NCBI RefSeq assembly: GCF_000003605.2
Contig: NW_003142305.1
Coordinates: forward strand, 307,259 to 360,419
Origin: Saccoglossus kowalevskii
Lineage: Eukaryota; Hemichordata; Enteropneusta; Harrimaniidae
Length of the DNA: 53,161 nt
Direction of reading: 5' to 3'
How positions within the stretch are numbered: position 1 is the stretch's first letter; each line of letters opens with the position of its first letter. The notes beneath the pieces were generated by a model. That model was not told where the DNA came from. It saw nothing but the letters and a program-made list of their open reading frames with translations, and did not search any database. Below are positions 1 to 13,300 of the stretch, piece after piece. Position numbers and translations under genes: made by a program.

Positions 1-3000
1 GCATATTTCAAACTACAGTGTCCATACAAATAAAATACTAACAAAACTTTAAAAGTCATACAATAAGCTTTCCGAGAATATATAGTTTTGTGGACAAGGG
101 AGGTCATCTTGGTTTCCTAATTAACTAATTATAATACCTGTCAGGTAAACTGTATCTCTACCTTAATTTACCTACTGTTAATTGTTAGTTTGTATTAAAA
201 TGAATTTTAATTAATTACGCATTACCTGAAATCCAAAATGCAAGTTTACATAATGTCACCTATATGCACAATACTGTGTTGGTTCCAATACCAATAGTCG
301 GTTGGTTGCCTTTCTTGTATTAACACACCATGTCATCTACCGTTTCTCAGGTATACATGGCCTATTTCATCCTAACTTGGTACATTAGTTATACACACTT
401 GGTTAATTGGCATTTATTCAAAGATTCCACTCAAAATGAATCGAAGTTGGTGATCATAACAAAAAACATATTATATGCGTGTTCCAATTATGATTATTCG
501 AAAATATTATGTGCATATTTGCGGGCATTAATGAATCGGTACGCTATGAAACAATGATGGATGGAGTAGCTTATACTCAGTGAAGCCTGGTGGAGGTATA
601 TCATCGTATCAAACGCAAACGTTTTTGAATATATCTGTATATAGGTTATTATATTATTTAAAAATGGTAGTAATTTTTTTTAAACACAACCAAGGTTTAT
701 TCACTATAGAAGTATGTAACGGAGGTATTCCATTATGTGTTTACACCCCCTCTTCTCCGGCCGGGACACGTGTTTGAAGAAAACAGGGAAATTCTCATTA
801 CACAATGCTGTCGATGCTATATTGCTGGGCTTTATTGAAGCCTACTGCAATCTTAATCGAAATGCCTTCAGTTTATCTTGTCGTAAAAGGGCATGATCGG
901 TATATAGTACGTGATATGGACTATGTTGCATGTCACCAGGAATTAAATTGGTCGGTTAATTTAGTGGAATGTAATTTGCCCTTGAACTGTGTATTGACTA
1001 CTAATACGTGTACTGTGTGATTGTCAGTAGTCTCATCAGAACTATGATGTCTATTGTGTGTGTGTGTGTGTGTGTGTGTACATCGAATGTAATAATAATA
1101 AAACACGATAAAAATATTGAGTACATCTTGCGCGTGTGCGTCTGTCTGTCCGTGCGTCATTACATTCTTTGATCTGCCAAAAAAAAAACAAATGGTTTGC
1201 ATTAAATTATAATTTGGTGAAAGATTCCATGCAGTCTATTTATTTTGTTTTTCTTGTATTTTGACTAAGAGCCTATACCTCAGAGACTTCCCATTTTAAA
1301 TGCATTGTTTTCATATTTCGTATTCAACTTAAATAAACAAACCATACTTTAGTTAATTGACGCGTAAAAGAAAAACATTTTGCTAATTGTGAAAATGAGA
1401 TTTTTTTCAATGCAAAGGCTGAGGATTACTGTGCTTTCTCCAAGAGTTGAAATATTGATTTCTAGTGAGAGGATTTGATAACTGCTGTTTGATCGTACCC
1501 ACAATATATCAGAAAGACAATGATTCGTTAGTATTAAATTTAACTCGGGATATTTAAATCTATTTGTATGTCAACACATCAGTTATTTACAACACATGGC
1601 TGCACATGATTGGACTGTATACTTCTATGTATGTAATCGCTTTCAAATTGTACATTTATGAAAACTATTCACAGGTAATATGAACAGAAATTTTATTCAA
1701 ATATGCATGAAAAACTCAAATTTCAAATTAGCTGATTTGTGTTACGTATTCAAAACATACATGCCAATATCAAAAGTATTACTGAACATGCCTTAAAACT
1801 AATGAATTGACAGCTTACGTGACGTTCTAGTAGTAAATTACGTTTTATTATTCACAGCTACTTGTCTGCAAAACAGGTTTATTTACGTTGTATGTCCATA
1901 AATTGCTATAATTTTTTCAGTTTTAATGACAACAGCGCATATACTCCAAAATGAAAAGACGCGATTACTGTTATTGTTTGTCCTGCTTGAGGTGACGTAC
2001 CACACACAGTTTGTGAATCACTGTATTCTTGAAATATATGTATTCATATATATATAGTTCTTTGGTATATCGACATGGAGCTGGTTCTGAGCGTATTGCA
2101 TTTTTCATTATAGAATGTTGTGTGAATAATGGATTTGTGGAAAAAAGTTGTCTAATAAGTATATTGTGTGTCTCTTCTATTTCTAAAGCCGATTGAGCAA
2201 ATAGCTGACAATACATTGCTGCAATAAAGACACACACGTAATATCTGCTGAAATGTATTCAATATCTAATGGTTATGTTTACCATTAAGAGTAAGTGACT
2301 GAGAACAGAACAAATGTCGGTCACGATAGACATTCATTCATAATCTGAGATACTATTTTGTATTATTTGTTTTGAGATAGAGATAAATGGTTAACAAAAT
2401 GTATTTTAAATTAACTTTAATGAATGATAATAAATTTTTAAAAAGTAATCTATACCGGAAGTGACAAAGCATTCAATTTTGTTCGCATATTTTCACGCAA
2501 CAATCTCAGAAACTTACAGTGATATATCTATGGGAGTAGGAAGCTTAAAATATCGTTATTTGATTCACAATCATTAGTACAGTGTAGTAACACGTGTTTT
2601 CTTTCTGTCGCCTGTTATTGACATTACTGTGCTGTTACTTGGGTCACACTTTACATCATATAGAGACACTTCTGGAAAATCCACAGCAATGCTAAGTGGA
2701 ATCGTGATCTGATATTTAATTAAATTCGGCATACCCTATATACACTAGATGTACGTTAAGGGTACAGTCACGCAAATTATTATTTTGGTACATGTGAGTG
2801 TCGAGTTTCCCATTTCATGATAATTAATATCACGTATGTATTAATAATTCTAGGCATTCTTTTGGGAAATATTTAATTGTCAACAGCACCAGAGTGTTAG
2901 AGGAGCGTGTTTTGTTCATCTTTAGAGAGCCTGGCGGCATTTACAATTTTGTTTGTATACTACGTGTATTATTGCCATGGGGTGGATTGATTGTTTTGCC

Positions 3001-6000
3001 TGTCTGTCGCAAAAAATAACACGATGCCACGCTGGTATCCACTGTGCCAGCCAGCAATATTTTTTATAACCAGAGGCGGTAATAAAACTATTTCCTTGAG
3101 GGTAGTATTGCAAGATAAAATATTGCAATACGAATCTCGTCCTATTCGAAATCAACTAATTATATCCAGTAGGGTTTTCTTGATTGCGTGGATGTATGAA
3201 TAGGTTGGAATATACTAGTAGTGGGAATCGGTAACTGAAATTAATGGGTACCCTTGCATGCATAAATAGTAAAGAATGAAGCAATTCTCTCGCTTTTCAT
3301 ACGCGAAGACATTGTCAATCTAGGCAACCATTGACAAGTATTTCTTTTACGTCATGTTGGTTTCTTCCATTCATTTGTTTTACACAGAACAACATTAAAC
3401 AATTTATGCTCAATGACCAATTTACAGTAATAGATATATGAGTATATTGTTGAATTCGGTTGTATTTGAGAGATAGAGCGTATATGATGAAGTGTTCAAC
3501 TGATCTAGACCATTATTTAACAATCAAACCAATTTATTCCACACAACAGTTTTGCGGACCGTTCCACAACTAATGTTGCAAGACAAATTACTCCATATCC
3601 GGAATTTGATTGTTTCGTATTTCACCACGTCGAACACAAAGTCCCATAACACATTATGTCTATGTGTTCTGTGTACCAGGTAACAATGATTGCATTCCAC
3701 TTGCACCATAATGTTTACAATGTGTATATGACTGTGATGGTATTATTCAGTCGTCGATCATTTGAGTTGGACAAGTTTTGTACCAGGTTCTGTGAGTAAA
3801 TGTGGTTCCATTTGCTCCACTTGCTAAAAGTTATAATGTTGCAAATGTTTTGAGACCCTCAATCTGATTAAAGTCTGATGTATTGTACGGCGTGTATTTT
3901 TTTATTTCATATATTTTATTTTATTAGTGGTATATTGTGTAAATTGATGTATTATTTTAACATGCATCTTACTTTGTATTATAACTGCCGCGATGACCAA
4001 ATCATTTGCCAGCAAATAAATCATAAAAAAGTACATGAATTCAATATTTAAAACAAATTAAAAAAATGGAATTTTGTTTTAATCAGATTGCTTTGGCCCT
4101 GTGAAATCCAAGAGTATAGCAATATACCTTCCCAAACTACAATATTGTGTCAATACAGGTGAGATGACAATTAGGTACAATGACTTGTATTGCTATTTAA
4201 TTATGTATTCATTATTGTAAATTTATGAAATCCTCAATAAATAAAACAGTGTTTTGACACTTTATTATAGCCACTGTTTGGGTAGATATATTAGAATTTA
4301 TAGATTATATAATACTATCCTTGGCGTCATCTTTGATTTCACAGACAATGCTGCTAACTAAAGCATTGCATATAATATTCGTAGATACATACACACGTGT
4401 ACAAGTGTGCATTGCACTGGACATATGGAAACGAGAGGTATAAATATAACAGACATTGTTCACTCAGTGTTTCATGGAGACTGTAAAATACGTTTCCTTG
4501 GATACAAACACTTTCACTATAGGGGAATTACACAACACATACAGTGCGGTAAATTTGAAGTGCTCATTTTCAGAGCTTCCTGTTTTGCTAAAGAGAAGAA
4601 AAAAACGAACATGGAAGGGTGTATCAATGGTTAATATAAAGAGATGGGTCATTAGAGATAATGATTTTTGAAACATAGGAAAAACAGTGGAAAAAATATA
4701 CTTAGTGAAAATATACCACCATTTGAAGAAAGCAAAAACAAAAATTACAACAACATGATCCTGACAACAATTATTTGTTCAAATCTAACTTAGAAACACA
4801 ATAATATATAGTTTTATCATTGTACCATATCACCTCCAGTTTATAATGGTTGACCACCTACATTAAACATAATCATTCATTTTCTGTATGTATCTATTTA
4901 TTTTGTGCTCCAACCTGTTATTGCTAATGTCGACTACTGTGTCTACTTCAAAATTGCCTTGTCCTTTCTATTCAGTCTTTTTCTTTGATGATTTAATTTG
5001 ATATGATTAAGAACCATTGTCTAAACATGGAATAAACTTTTAGTGGCCAGAGATGCAAGTCAATTAAAATTAAGGATATATGTTTTGACTGGGCACTGGG
5101 AATCGTGTTTTTCATTATTTTCTATATTTGTAACAATTAGTTCATGTTCAAGGACTATGTTATTTTAATAGTGTTCCATTAGTGCTCTGCATGATCCAGC
5201 TGACTTTCAACAAATATGTGGGTAGGTCTTATCCAACCTCGACTTGACAGTATAATTGCTATACACGCTGTGTATTTTCATACCGTTTACGGAGAAATAT
5301 GTTAGAACAACCTGTTTAGTAACGACGAGTGTCAGTTATACTTCACTTATATAAGGGTGCTGACAATATTTTATCATATAATATACATTGTACATTATAT
5401 ACGACCCATCTTGAACACGATGCGAAGCCTCAGTCAACGACTTTTACAAGCTACAATTTGAATTATAATTGAAATTTGTCACTAGAAATGTTTATTTTTA
5501 TTCATGCATATATATAGTTTACATTGATCTATGTATGATTGAGCTAATGGATGATTTTGCAATGGTGGGATTAAGAAAAAGCTGCTACTTACAAATACTC
5601 TAGGCCAAGGTTACATGTATTACATTGCATGCGTTTATAACACAAATATAAAAAACACACAAATCTTGTGGCGTTCATTCCACTAATTTAGTAAACGAAA
5701 CATAAACGACTCCTATAAAGACCAATTAAAAGATTATTTCTGGTTACCCAACGCGAAGAAGAACTATTATAGTAGGATAATATTTTTCATGGGCAAAAGT
5801 ACACCCTGGCATTATGTCAATACTTCCAGACTCATTCCGATAGTTTATTTTTAGACTTATCTTAGATTGAAATAGTTGACCAATTTCCAGATTACGTGAC
5901 TCAAAAACAGACTCTATTTGGAGGGAACATTTATATAAATATTTCCAATAGACGTCTTCAATTCCAGGATGTAGACAATGTAGCGAGCTGTGATTAGACA

Positions 6001-7236
6001 ATTGTGATCGGTAATGCATGTACGTGAATAAACCTGAATGAGAAAGCCCTAACACGCGTGCTCATTTATGCGACCTATTAGATCATACGGTCAATAAAGA
6101 TAAAAAGGGTTTTGTATTAGCTAAGATCTAAGTGTCGACTTTCGTTATCAGTTGGATATCTTGAGACCAATTTGAACAGACATCTAAGGAGACAAGTCTG
6201 ATCTGAATTGTATGATTTGACAAAACTGAACTAAACTGGACTTGAAGAGATCTGGCAGTACTCTTGACTTTTGCCCAAAGGCTCATAATTACATAATTCA
6301 AAAATAATGTTTCCGCATCATTTTCATTTTTATTTCACGCAGGCTGTAGTGTTCAACATTAAACACATGTAGCGCCATTATTAGTAATGATGGCTGCCTC
6401 GTGCTGTTTTTTTTATTACATCTTTGTACTCAATTAACTATAATTAAGTTTATTCGCACTCATTATCAATTTGACAGATTTACAGCTTATGTGATTGTCT
6501 ATTTTTTGTTTGTTAGTGCTTACTATATCCGTACAGCGGTATCTCCTCGATTTATTTAAGTATTCAGAACTTTCAAATAATTTCTAACAATCCACAAATA
6601 GACGAAAACAAAATCACCGAACCGTTAAATGTAATTCAATATGTTTCTGAAAATAATATGTATTTAATTAACCCGTATTTAAAATATGAATAATTTAGAA
6701 CTTAAAGTGGTAATGACAATAATCGGCTGGTATACAGTTTCATAACTTGAAACTGTAGTAGCCAATCGCTGGTCATGGTACTGAATCACACATCCGAACA
6801 ACCTAGCTTACTAGAAAGTCTCCAACAGATCTGAAAGTTGGTCTAAGGTAGGTAAGTGTTTCTTTTAGAGGGACGTGGGCAACATAAGTATAATCCAGCA
6901 TTGTGTGTCTTTATCATCTCGACTTAATACAATGTTTCTTTTACTTACCTAAAAAGTCCTTGTGGTGTCTCTAGCGTTCAATGTGACAACTGATGTACAC
7001 TTGGTTAAAATTCGGAAACATGGTAATGATGCCCTGGCAACGAATACCCAATGCAGTGATGATACGCACTAGCGGATTTACGTAGTGCTGAGTGTTACAA
7101 AGAATCATTCACACTGAGCATTGTCCACCGGGAATCCACCACACGCGGCAGATGTACCGACTGCGTTGTGAATAGACGTAACATCGTCATTAGGCGTCGA
7201 GTCATATACATCGTGCACTGTGAGATCCCGTTAAAT
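1..7236. other. 5' flank of gene 1, no supported gene
   Basis: This is AT-rich DNA with only short open frames on both strands. None shows a recognisable domain, a signal peptide with a splice donor, or conserved cysteine spacing. It holds a (TG)n microsatellite near 1055-1079. The last few hundred bases must contain the 5' UTR and promoter of gene 1, but I see no convincing TATA box or initiator. A 103-residue minus-strand frame at 5744-6055 is the longest here and is not recognisable. Confidence 0.5.
1055..1079. repeat. (TG)n microsatellite
   Basis: About twelve uninterrupted TG dinucleotides lie in intergenic DNA. A short TGTCTG-type tract follows about 60 bp later. It is probably length-polymorphic. 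Confidence 0.9.
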
Positions 7237-7344
7237 ATGATACACTCCGGGTTTTTAGTGATAGCCTGTGTAATACTGACATCATCTGTGACATTAAGCT
7301 CAAGGGGACACCATTTGCGAAATGCGCGTGATGTGATCAGCCAG
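7237..7344 (+). CDS. Gene 1 exon 1: signal peptide
   Basis: The exon encodes 36 residues. Met-1 (MIHSGF) is followed by a hydrophobic core (LVIACVIL) and a small/polar stretch (TSSVTLSS), a typical cleavable signal peptide. It ends ATCAGCCAG before gtaagg, a strong donor, in phase 0. The next exon opens in phase 0, which supports the link across a 5.3-kb intron. The frame is open upstream, but no earlier ATG occurs in it before the hydrophobic core, so I chose this Met. Confidence 0.72.
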
Positions 7345-10300
7345 GTAAGGAAAACTGTTCATAAAAATACCACACATACACACACAAGCATATGACGGTA
7401 TGTTCTCGTAGTTACTAATTGTTGTGTTGCGTGTGACTTATCTCAGCACCCTGACTCTGGGATGTTCTAAAAGTGTCTAACGCCCAACACTTTACCCAAA
7501 CATCGTACACTTATTAACTTATCCTAATTATCCTGAATACAATGTGATAGGGTGTGTGCAGATTGTATTACTTATTATCATGGATCGTCAACAGATGACT
7601 TTATTGCTTCTATTACTTCAGTACATTGAAACGACCATTTTTACATTGCGTGTATGTTACATACCAATAATACATCGAATGCAAACACTCTGAGTTACTT
7701 TTCAGTGGAAATATCCCTTCCCCCAAATTACAGGAACCGTAGTGACTTGCGCAAGTCATGGATGAGTAATCTTGACGTTAATCCCATCAATCACGTTTAC
7801 TCATAGAGAATATTTATCGATATAAACGTGTTTGCTACAATTTCATTATAAAATCATCAATGACCTTTCAGATTAGAGATTTATTGATCAATTGATGTTA
7901 TTTCAAACGTTTTAAAATGTCGTAGTAATGAAGTAATTAAATTTATATTAGATGGAACTATCCCGATTCGACCAGAGAAATTCAATTCCAACCACATGCT
8001 GTTTATAGAACACAACTAGCGGTTCACAATATTATTGTCAGTACTTATTGACGATATATGTGTAGTGGTACCATTGATAACACAATAATTCACTTTGAAC
8101 TTTTCTTTAACCATACCCTGAGGTGAAATCAGCAACAGTTCACGCAAAGATCAACAATTAAGTCAATTTCGTTGACGTTTCTATGAGAGATTTCTATGAA
8201 ACGCGATAAACAAGAACATATATATAACAGCAACATAGCATGTAGCTAGAGGCGTTGTCAATCAATTATCGCGGGGTGGATACTTCGTAAGTGATGTGTG
8301 TCATTATTCCACTATAATTTCGGAGAATTCCATTGTAACAGTATAATTTATTGTAATTACTAGTCATCAAGATTATACTACATGGTCAGTTTAACTAATC
8401 ACCTGTCAGATCACACATTTTTCTTCACGCCGTAGCCTATTAACCAGCAAATGTTGACGATTTCATGAACCTTCACAAAATCGCGAACATGTCTATGAAA
8501 TTGAGTCTGAATAGTTCGGTGAAACATAGCCCTAGAACTGGGTGGCATATACAAATTCGGTAACCTATTTTAAATGTAATAATGCAAAATCAAAAACGAG
8601 ATTAACGAAAACCAGAAACGGCCAATCACACGGGGAACATTTTTCTTATGTTCACAGCAACTTCCGTAATTTAATCTTCTAAGCAAATATCAACAAAAAA
8701 GTACACTTCTCTCGACATAATAAATATTTTCTATAGTTTAGTAAATGGTTGAACATCGCAATTATTATTACTCGTGTTTCCCATGTCGCTACTTTAAGAA
8801 ATATACTACGATATTGATTTTAACGGAAAATGTCAGTGATTGAAATTCCACAAGATTAGCAAGGACTGTTTGCTAGCGTGGTGTTACACTACTGTTATAT
8901 CATGGCCCTGTTTATTATTCATTGAAATGCCGTGGTGATTAAATCAGTTTACAGATTTGCAGAATACGTTCAAATGTACCCATAATTATTTGAAACACGA
9001 GGACCAAATTTTAGTACCTAATTTAACTTCTTGAATAGAAATCTATGTTGCTCATTCAATTGCAGCTGCCTACTAATGTGTAAGAGGATTCTTCCAATCT
9101 GGATTAGTTAGTCTTTTGTATTCTGACGTATGTAATTCAAGATTGGGTGGCAGTGTACTTAAAGTATCTGCGCTGTTTGTATTCGTGTTTAATTATCAAC
9201 ACATTGCACATATTGTTATTTGTAAACATTTTACAAGAACGCAATATAATGTTACAATTACAAGAAAAAGGTGAAGTTGAGGCTCAAATTTGTATTAGTA
9301 ATATCATATCACTCCGTTTACCTATTTGTCTCTAGAGACACGATTTCCATCACTGGCATTTATTTTTTATACATAATACACGCAAATGATTTTCAATCAA
9401 TCGTAATTGGACGGCATCGCTACTTAAGGTGTAACGCTACCCCGATTTATGGTTAGTGGGCATGCTGGATGGTTTTACGTTGCATTAAATGCGATTGAGG
9501 TCACCTCGTAGCACTATTCGACTGATACACGTTATCACTAAGCAAGATACAATAGAAATAGTTAAAAGCCATATACAAATGAACTGAATATGGAATAGGG
9601 TTAATTTTACTGTGACTGCCTTGGCTGTGTTAAGTACTTACATACGTCATCACAACTTTAATGGCATCTAACTTATCCTAGGGTGAAATGGATTAATATG
9701 TAATTTATCAACGATATATCTCGATTAGAATATATACGCCTCGATGAAAACATCGTTGAACAGATACTGCTTCGCGTAACATGGTGCACAACGTTTGGCT
9801 ATGTCACTATGTATACATCCGTTTTTCATTTGTATAACTTTAATTAATTTTATTGTAAACACTTAAGAGCGCTACCAAAATTCAATACCAATTCAATACC
9901 GAAGTTCCGTCACTAGAGTCATGCAGTGTATTTATCCTGCAATTGATTCAAGTTCAGAGGAATTGTGTGGAGTTAATACCTGCGTAACCACATTTGAATA
10001 GTGAGAATGGAAGCCGCGGCGTTCATTGTTAGAGGTTTTACGCGAACCCATAACTCAAGGCAATGTGTATTTAATTGCAGATTCATTCCCTGGTGTTATT
10101 AATTGGTAGCGTTTCACCTTCGCCGTGTATCGTTGCCGTAGTAACGCTTTTATGTCCGTTATAATCTCCAGGGTTTTAAGATTGTATTAATTTAGAAAAA
10201 AATATCAACGATAATCATAATTTTTGATTTGATCTATAAGCCTAGCGATAAATAGTACGAACACACCATACAATAATACCAGTCATGGATGAGTGTCGAA

Positions 10301-13300
10301 AGAAAAAATATAATCCACAACCTTTATGAAAGCCTTCTTATCTTACAAGAGAATTCTTGAATTGTGGGAAAAAAGAGATGTTCAAGAAATAGTTTGTAAT
10401 TTGAGAGATGTACATAAGCCCTGCAAGTGAGTATATGTTTCAACGAGTTTGTTATGCTGTCTTTCAGACGCTTAAATTATTTAAATTTGATGGCGCACAA
10501 AATCTTTTCATATAAACATTCGTATGACGTCACACATGACTCGATTAGGAATCAAAACACGATTATAAAAAAAACATAGTGGGCTATGTGGAACTACGAA
10601 TGGTATACCTTTATTGCTTCAATTATGTTCATTTCCTCCTCTTTTATTGCCCAATCTTCAAGGTTGAAATGAATCATCGACTAAGTGATAATGTATTCCC
10701 AGGTTACCAGTAGACCGTTTGCTTCCATGGATTGGAACATGTATGCTATTGGTGAATTGAGTTGTCGTGCGAATGTGTTTTCTCTTAAAATTCCGATCGG
10801 GTTTATGACAAATAAAATGATAATGAACAGACAATGTTTATTTCCATGATCGTGAACTACAGTGCAGGAAGTACGTAAGCGAGAAGCACATTAGATGTCA
10901 TGGATTTGTATTTGTTTTAATGTACATGTATATTGAACTCTTTAAATGTGCACACTTATAAGTGCCACCAGAATGTCTCATACATATGCCAAGTTATCTT
11001 TAACATAATTCATGTACACATTATTCCAGTGATAGTACCCATATTAAAATATTTCGCATAATATGTATGTATGTACAACTGGTATTGAGATATTATTATT
11101 GTTGAAAATGTAATATATGATAGACAAATCATACAATGAATATAATTGCACTTATTAGAATGTTTATATTAAATATTACCTCATCTTTTATGGATAAACA
11201 ATAATTATTTTATAGATGTATAACACTGTATGTAATATTGCAGTCTGAAGAACACCTGCTGTGTTATTGTATATTTTGACAAGCGAGTTTTTTTGGTCTG
11301 AATTTTAAAATATTATTATAACTGTTTTATTAGATTGTAAATCACCGTATCGAAAGAATTGTTTCGAATTTAGCGAAAACTTATTAGTGTTATTTTCAGT
11401 GGGGATAGTTTTCATAAGACAACAAGTGACATGACTGTAGTCATACTATCTAACACAGCACCGCACGTTTTTATCACATAATAGTAAAAAACGTGTCACG
11501 TGACGTGAATGGTGGGATATTGTTGTGGTGAATAAATAATATACACTTTGTCCTTGTATGCTGTAAATATAATTTTATAAACTATCGTGATTGTCTAGGA
11601 AGTATGTACTAAATTAAATAACACACCCAACCATGGATTGTTGAATACAAGTCGTATCGAGGAAAAAACACAAAATAAGTCACCTTTGTTAATATTTTGT
11701 ACACTGTACGAATTGTAAATTTTAAATAATTTGTTAATTTGTTCTTTTGTGTGTATTAATTACGTTGTACGTTTTGTACATCAAAGTTGCTCATTTGACC
11801 ACCTAATCACCTAATGTTTAACGACTTTGTCACTTCAATATTTTATTGCAGTTAATATGAGGCAAAGCACGTTACATGTTATCTCAGATTTGCATATGTT
11901 AACGCATCATATATATTATGACAGTGGCCGGTCAAGTGTTATTCCGGCTTTTCCAGAGGTGGCGGCACGATATTCTGCATGGGGGGGGGGGCGAGATCTG
12001 CTCACTAACCTCGTGCCTAAGACGTGACCTGACTAGAGAGTCTGGGGGCATGCTCCCTTTTAAAAATTTTGAGGGGCAAATTTTGCTGACACAAAGGGTT
12101 TCAGCTTGAAACGTATTTCTGCCCGCCCCCGTGCTGCCGCCACTGTTTTAGCGTTTCCATAAATACATTTATTATGGTAGCGAAAGTGTGTGACCTAATA
12201 TGTAAATACATACTAATAAAGCTTTATTTAAACGTGTGAGTAAATCATAACATCTGTTATCACTTCTTGGTCTTACTTAACCTTGAGGTCAATATTCCAT
12301 TCTTTTGTAAATGAATTTATCTATGTTTGTGTGAGTATGTGTATGTGTGTGTGGGGGGGGTGCGCGGTGTGTTCTCTGTACACTGTTATTGTTATATATC
12401 CATTGTCTTTGTTGAAATCCCTATACGACTAGTGATTTAGGATTAATGGTGGGTATGTGCTTCTTATTGTTCATACTAATAATGCCACATAGCAATACAT
12501 ATGAATACATGAATTTTTAAAGAATTGTCTAAGTAAACTGCAAAACAATGTGAGTAAGTACAAATAATAAAGCTTCATACATTTCGTACATTTATACTAG
12601 GTGTGCGTATCAGCTGATCATGTAGATATATGCGATACCCAGCCTTGCAAACCACCCGCAACATGTCAACCGTCTTGCACTGAGCTAGGATACATATGTA
12701 TGTGCCACACGGACGTATTTCTTGGTCTTCGTTGTAATGAGCTTGCTGTCAGCGTTGGTAAGATATGTGTATACTGTCACTTTAAATTCTATGGTCGCTT
12801 GAATATAACATTAGTTACTGTACATATCACAGTATCTGCATCCGAGCTGTATAATATGACAATAAAGGAAAAATATATTTTGTTAACCATTTGCAAAGTC
12901 AAACCAAAGTCAACTTTTAACATTTGAAACACAGAACTTATAACCACATTTTTCACAAAATGGCCTGTGGCTAATAGAATATTTTCTTAACAGTCATAAA
13001 ACTTAAAGCGGAAGTTTCGTCACCTGCGCACGCGCGGGAATCCCAAGCGACGATAACAACACACGCTAAAAACAATGTAAACATGTTGTAAACAATGACA
13101 CGCTATGGCCATCTGACACATGCGCAGGCGACGACTCCCCCGCTAATACTTAGAATAGGAATAATGTATTTCGGGGTAGAAACATGTGACGTTCAGACGG
13201 TGTTTAATTGCGTAAATTTCTCAAACCAACACTTTGCGTACACACTGATTGTAATTATTTGCAAAACTGGAAGATAATTATTTATATATTCTTGTCTTAT

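Noticed and set aside
5744..6055. 103-codon minus-strand frame upstream of gene 1.
   Set aside because: No domain, no signal peptide and no convincing splice sites; similar lengths occur by chance in this window.
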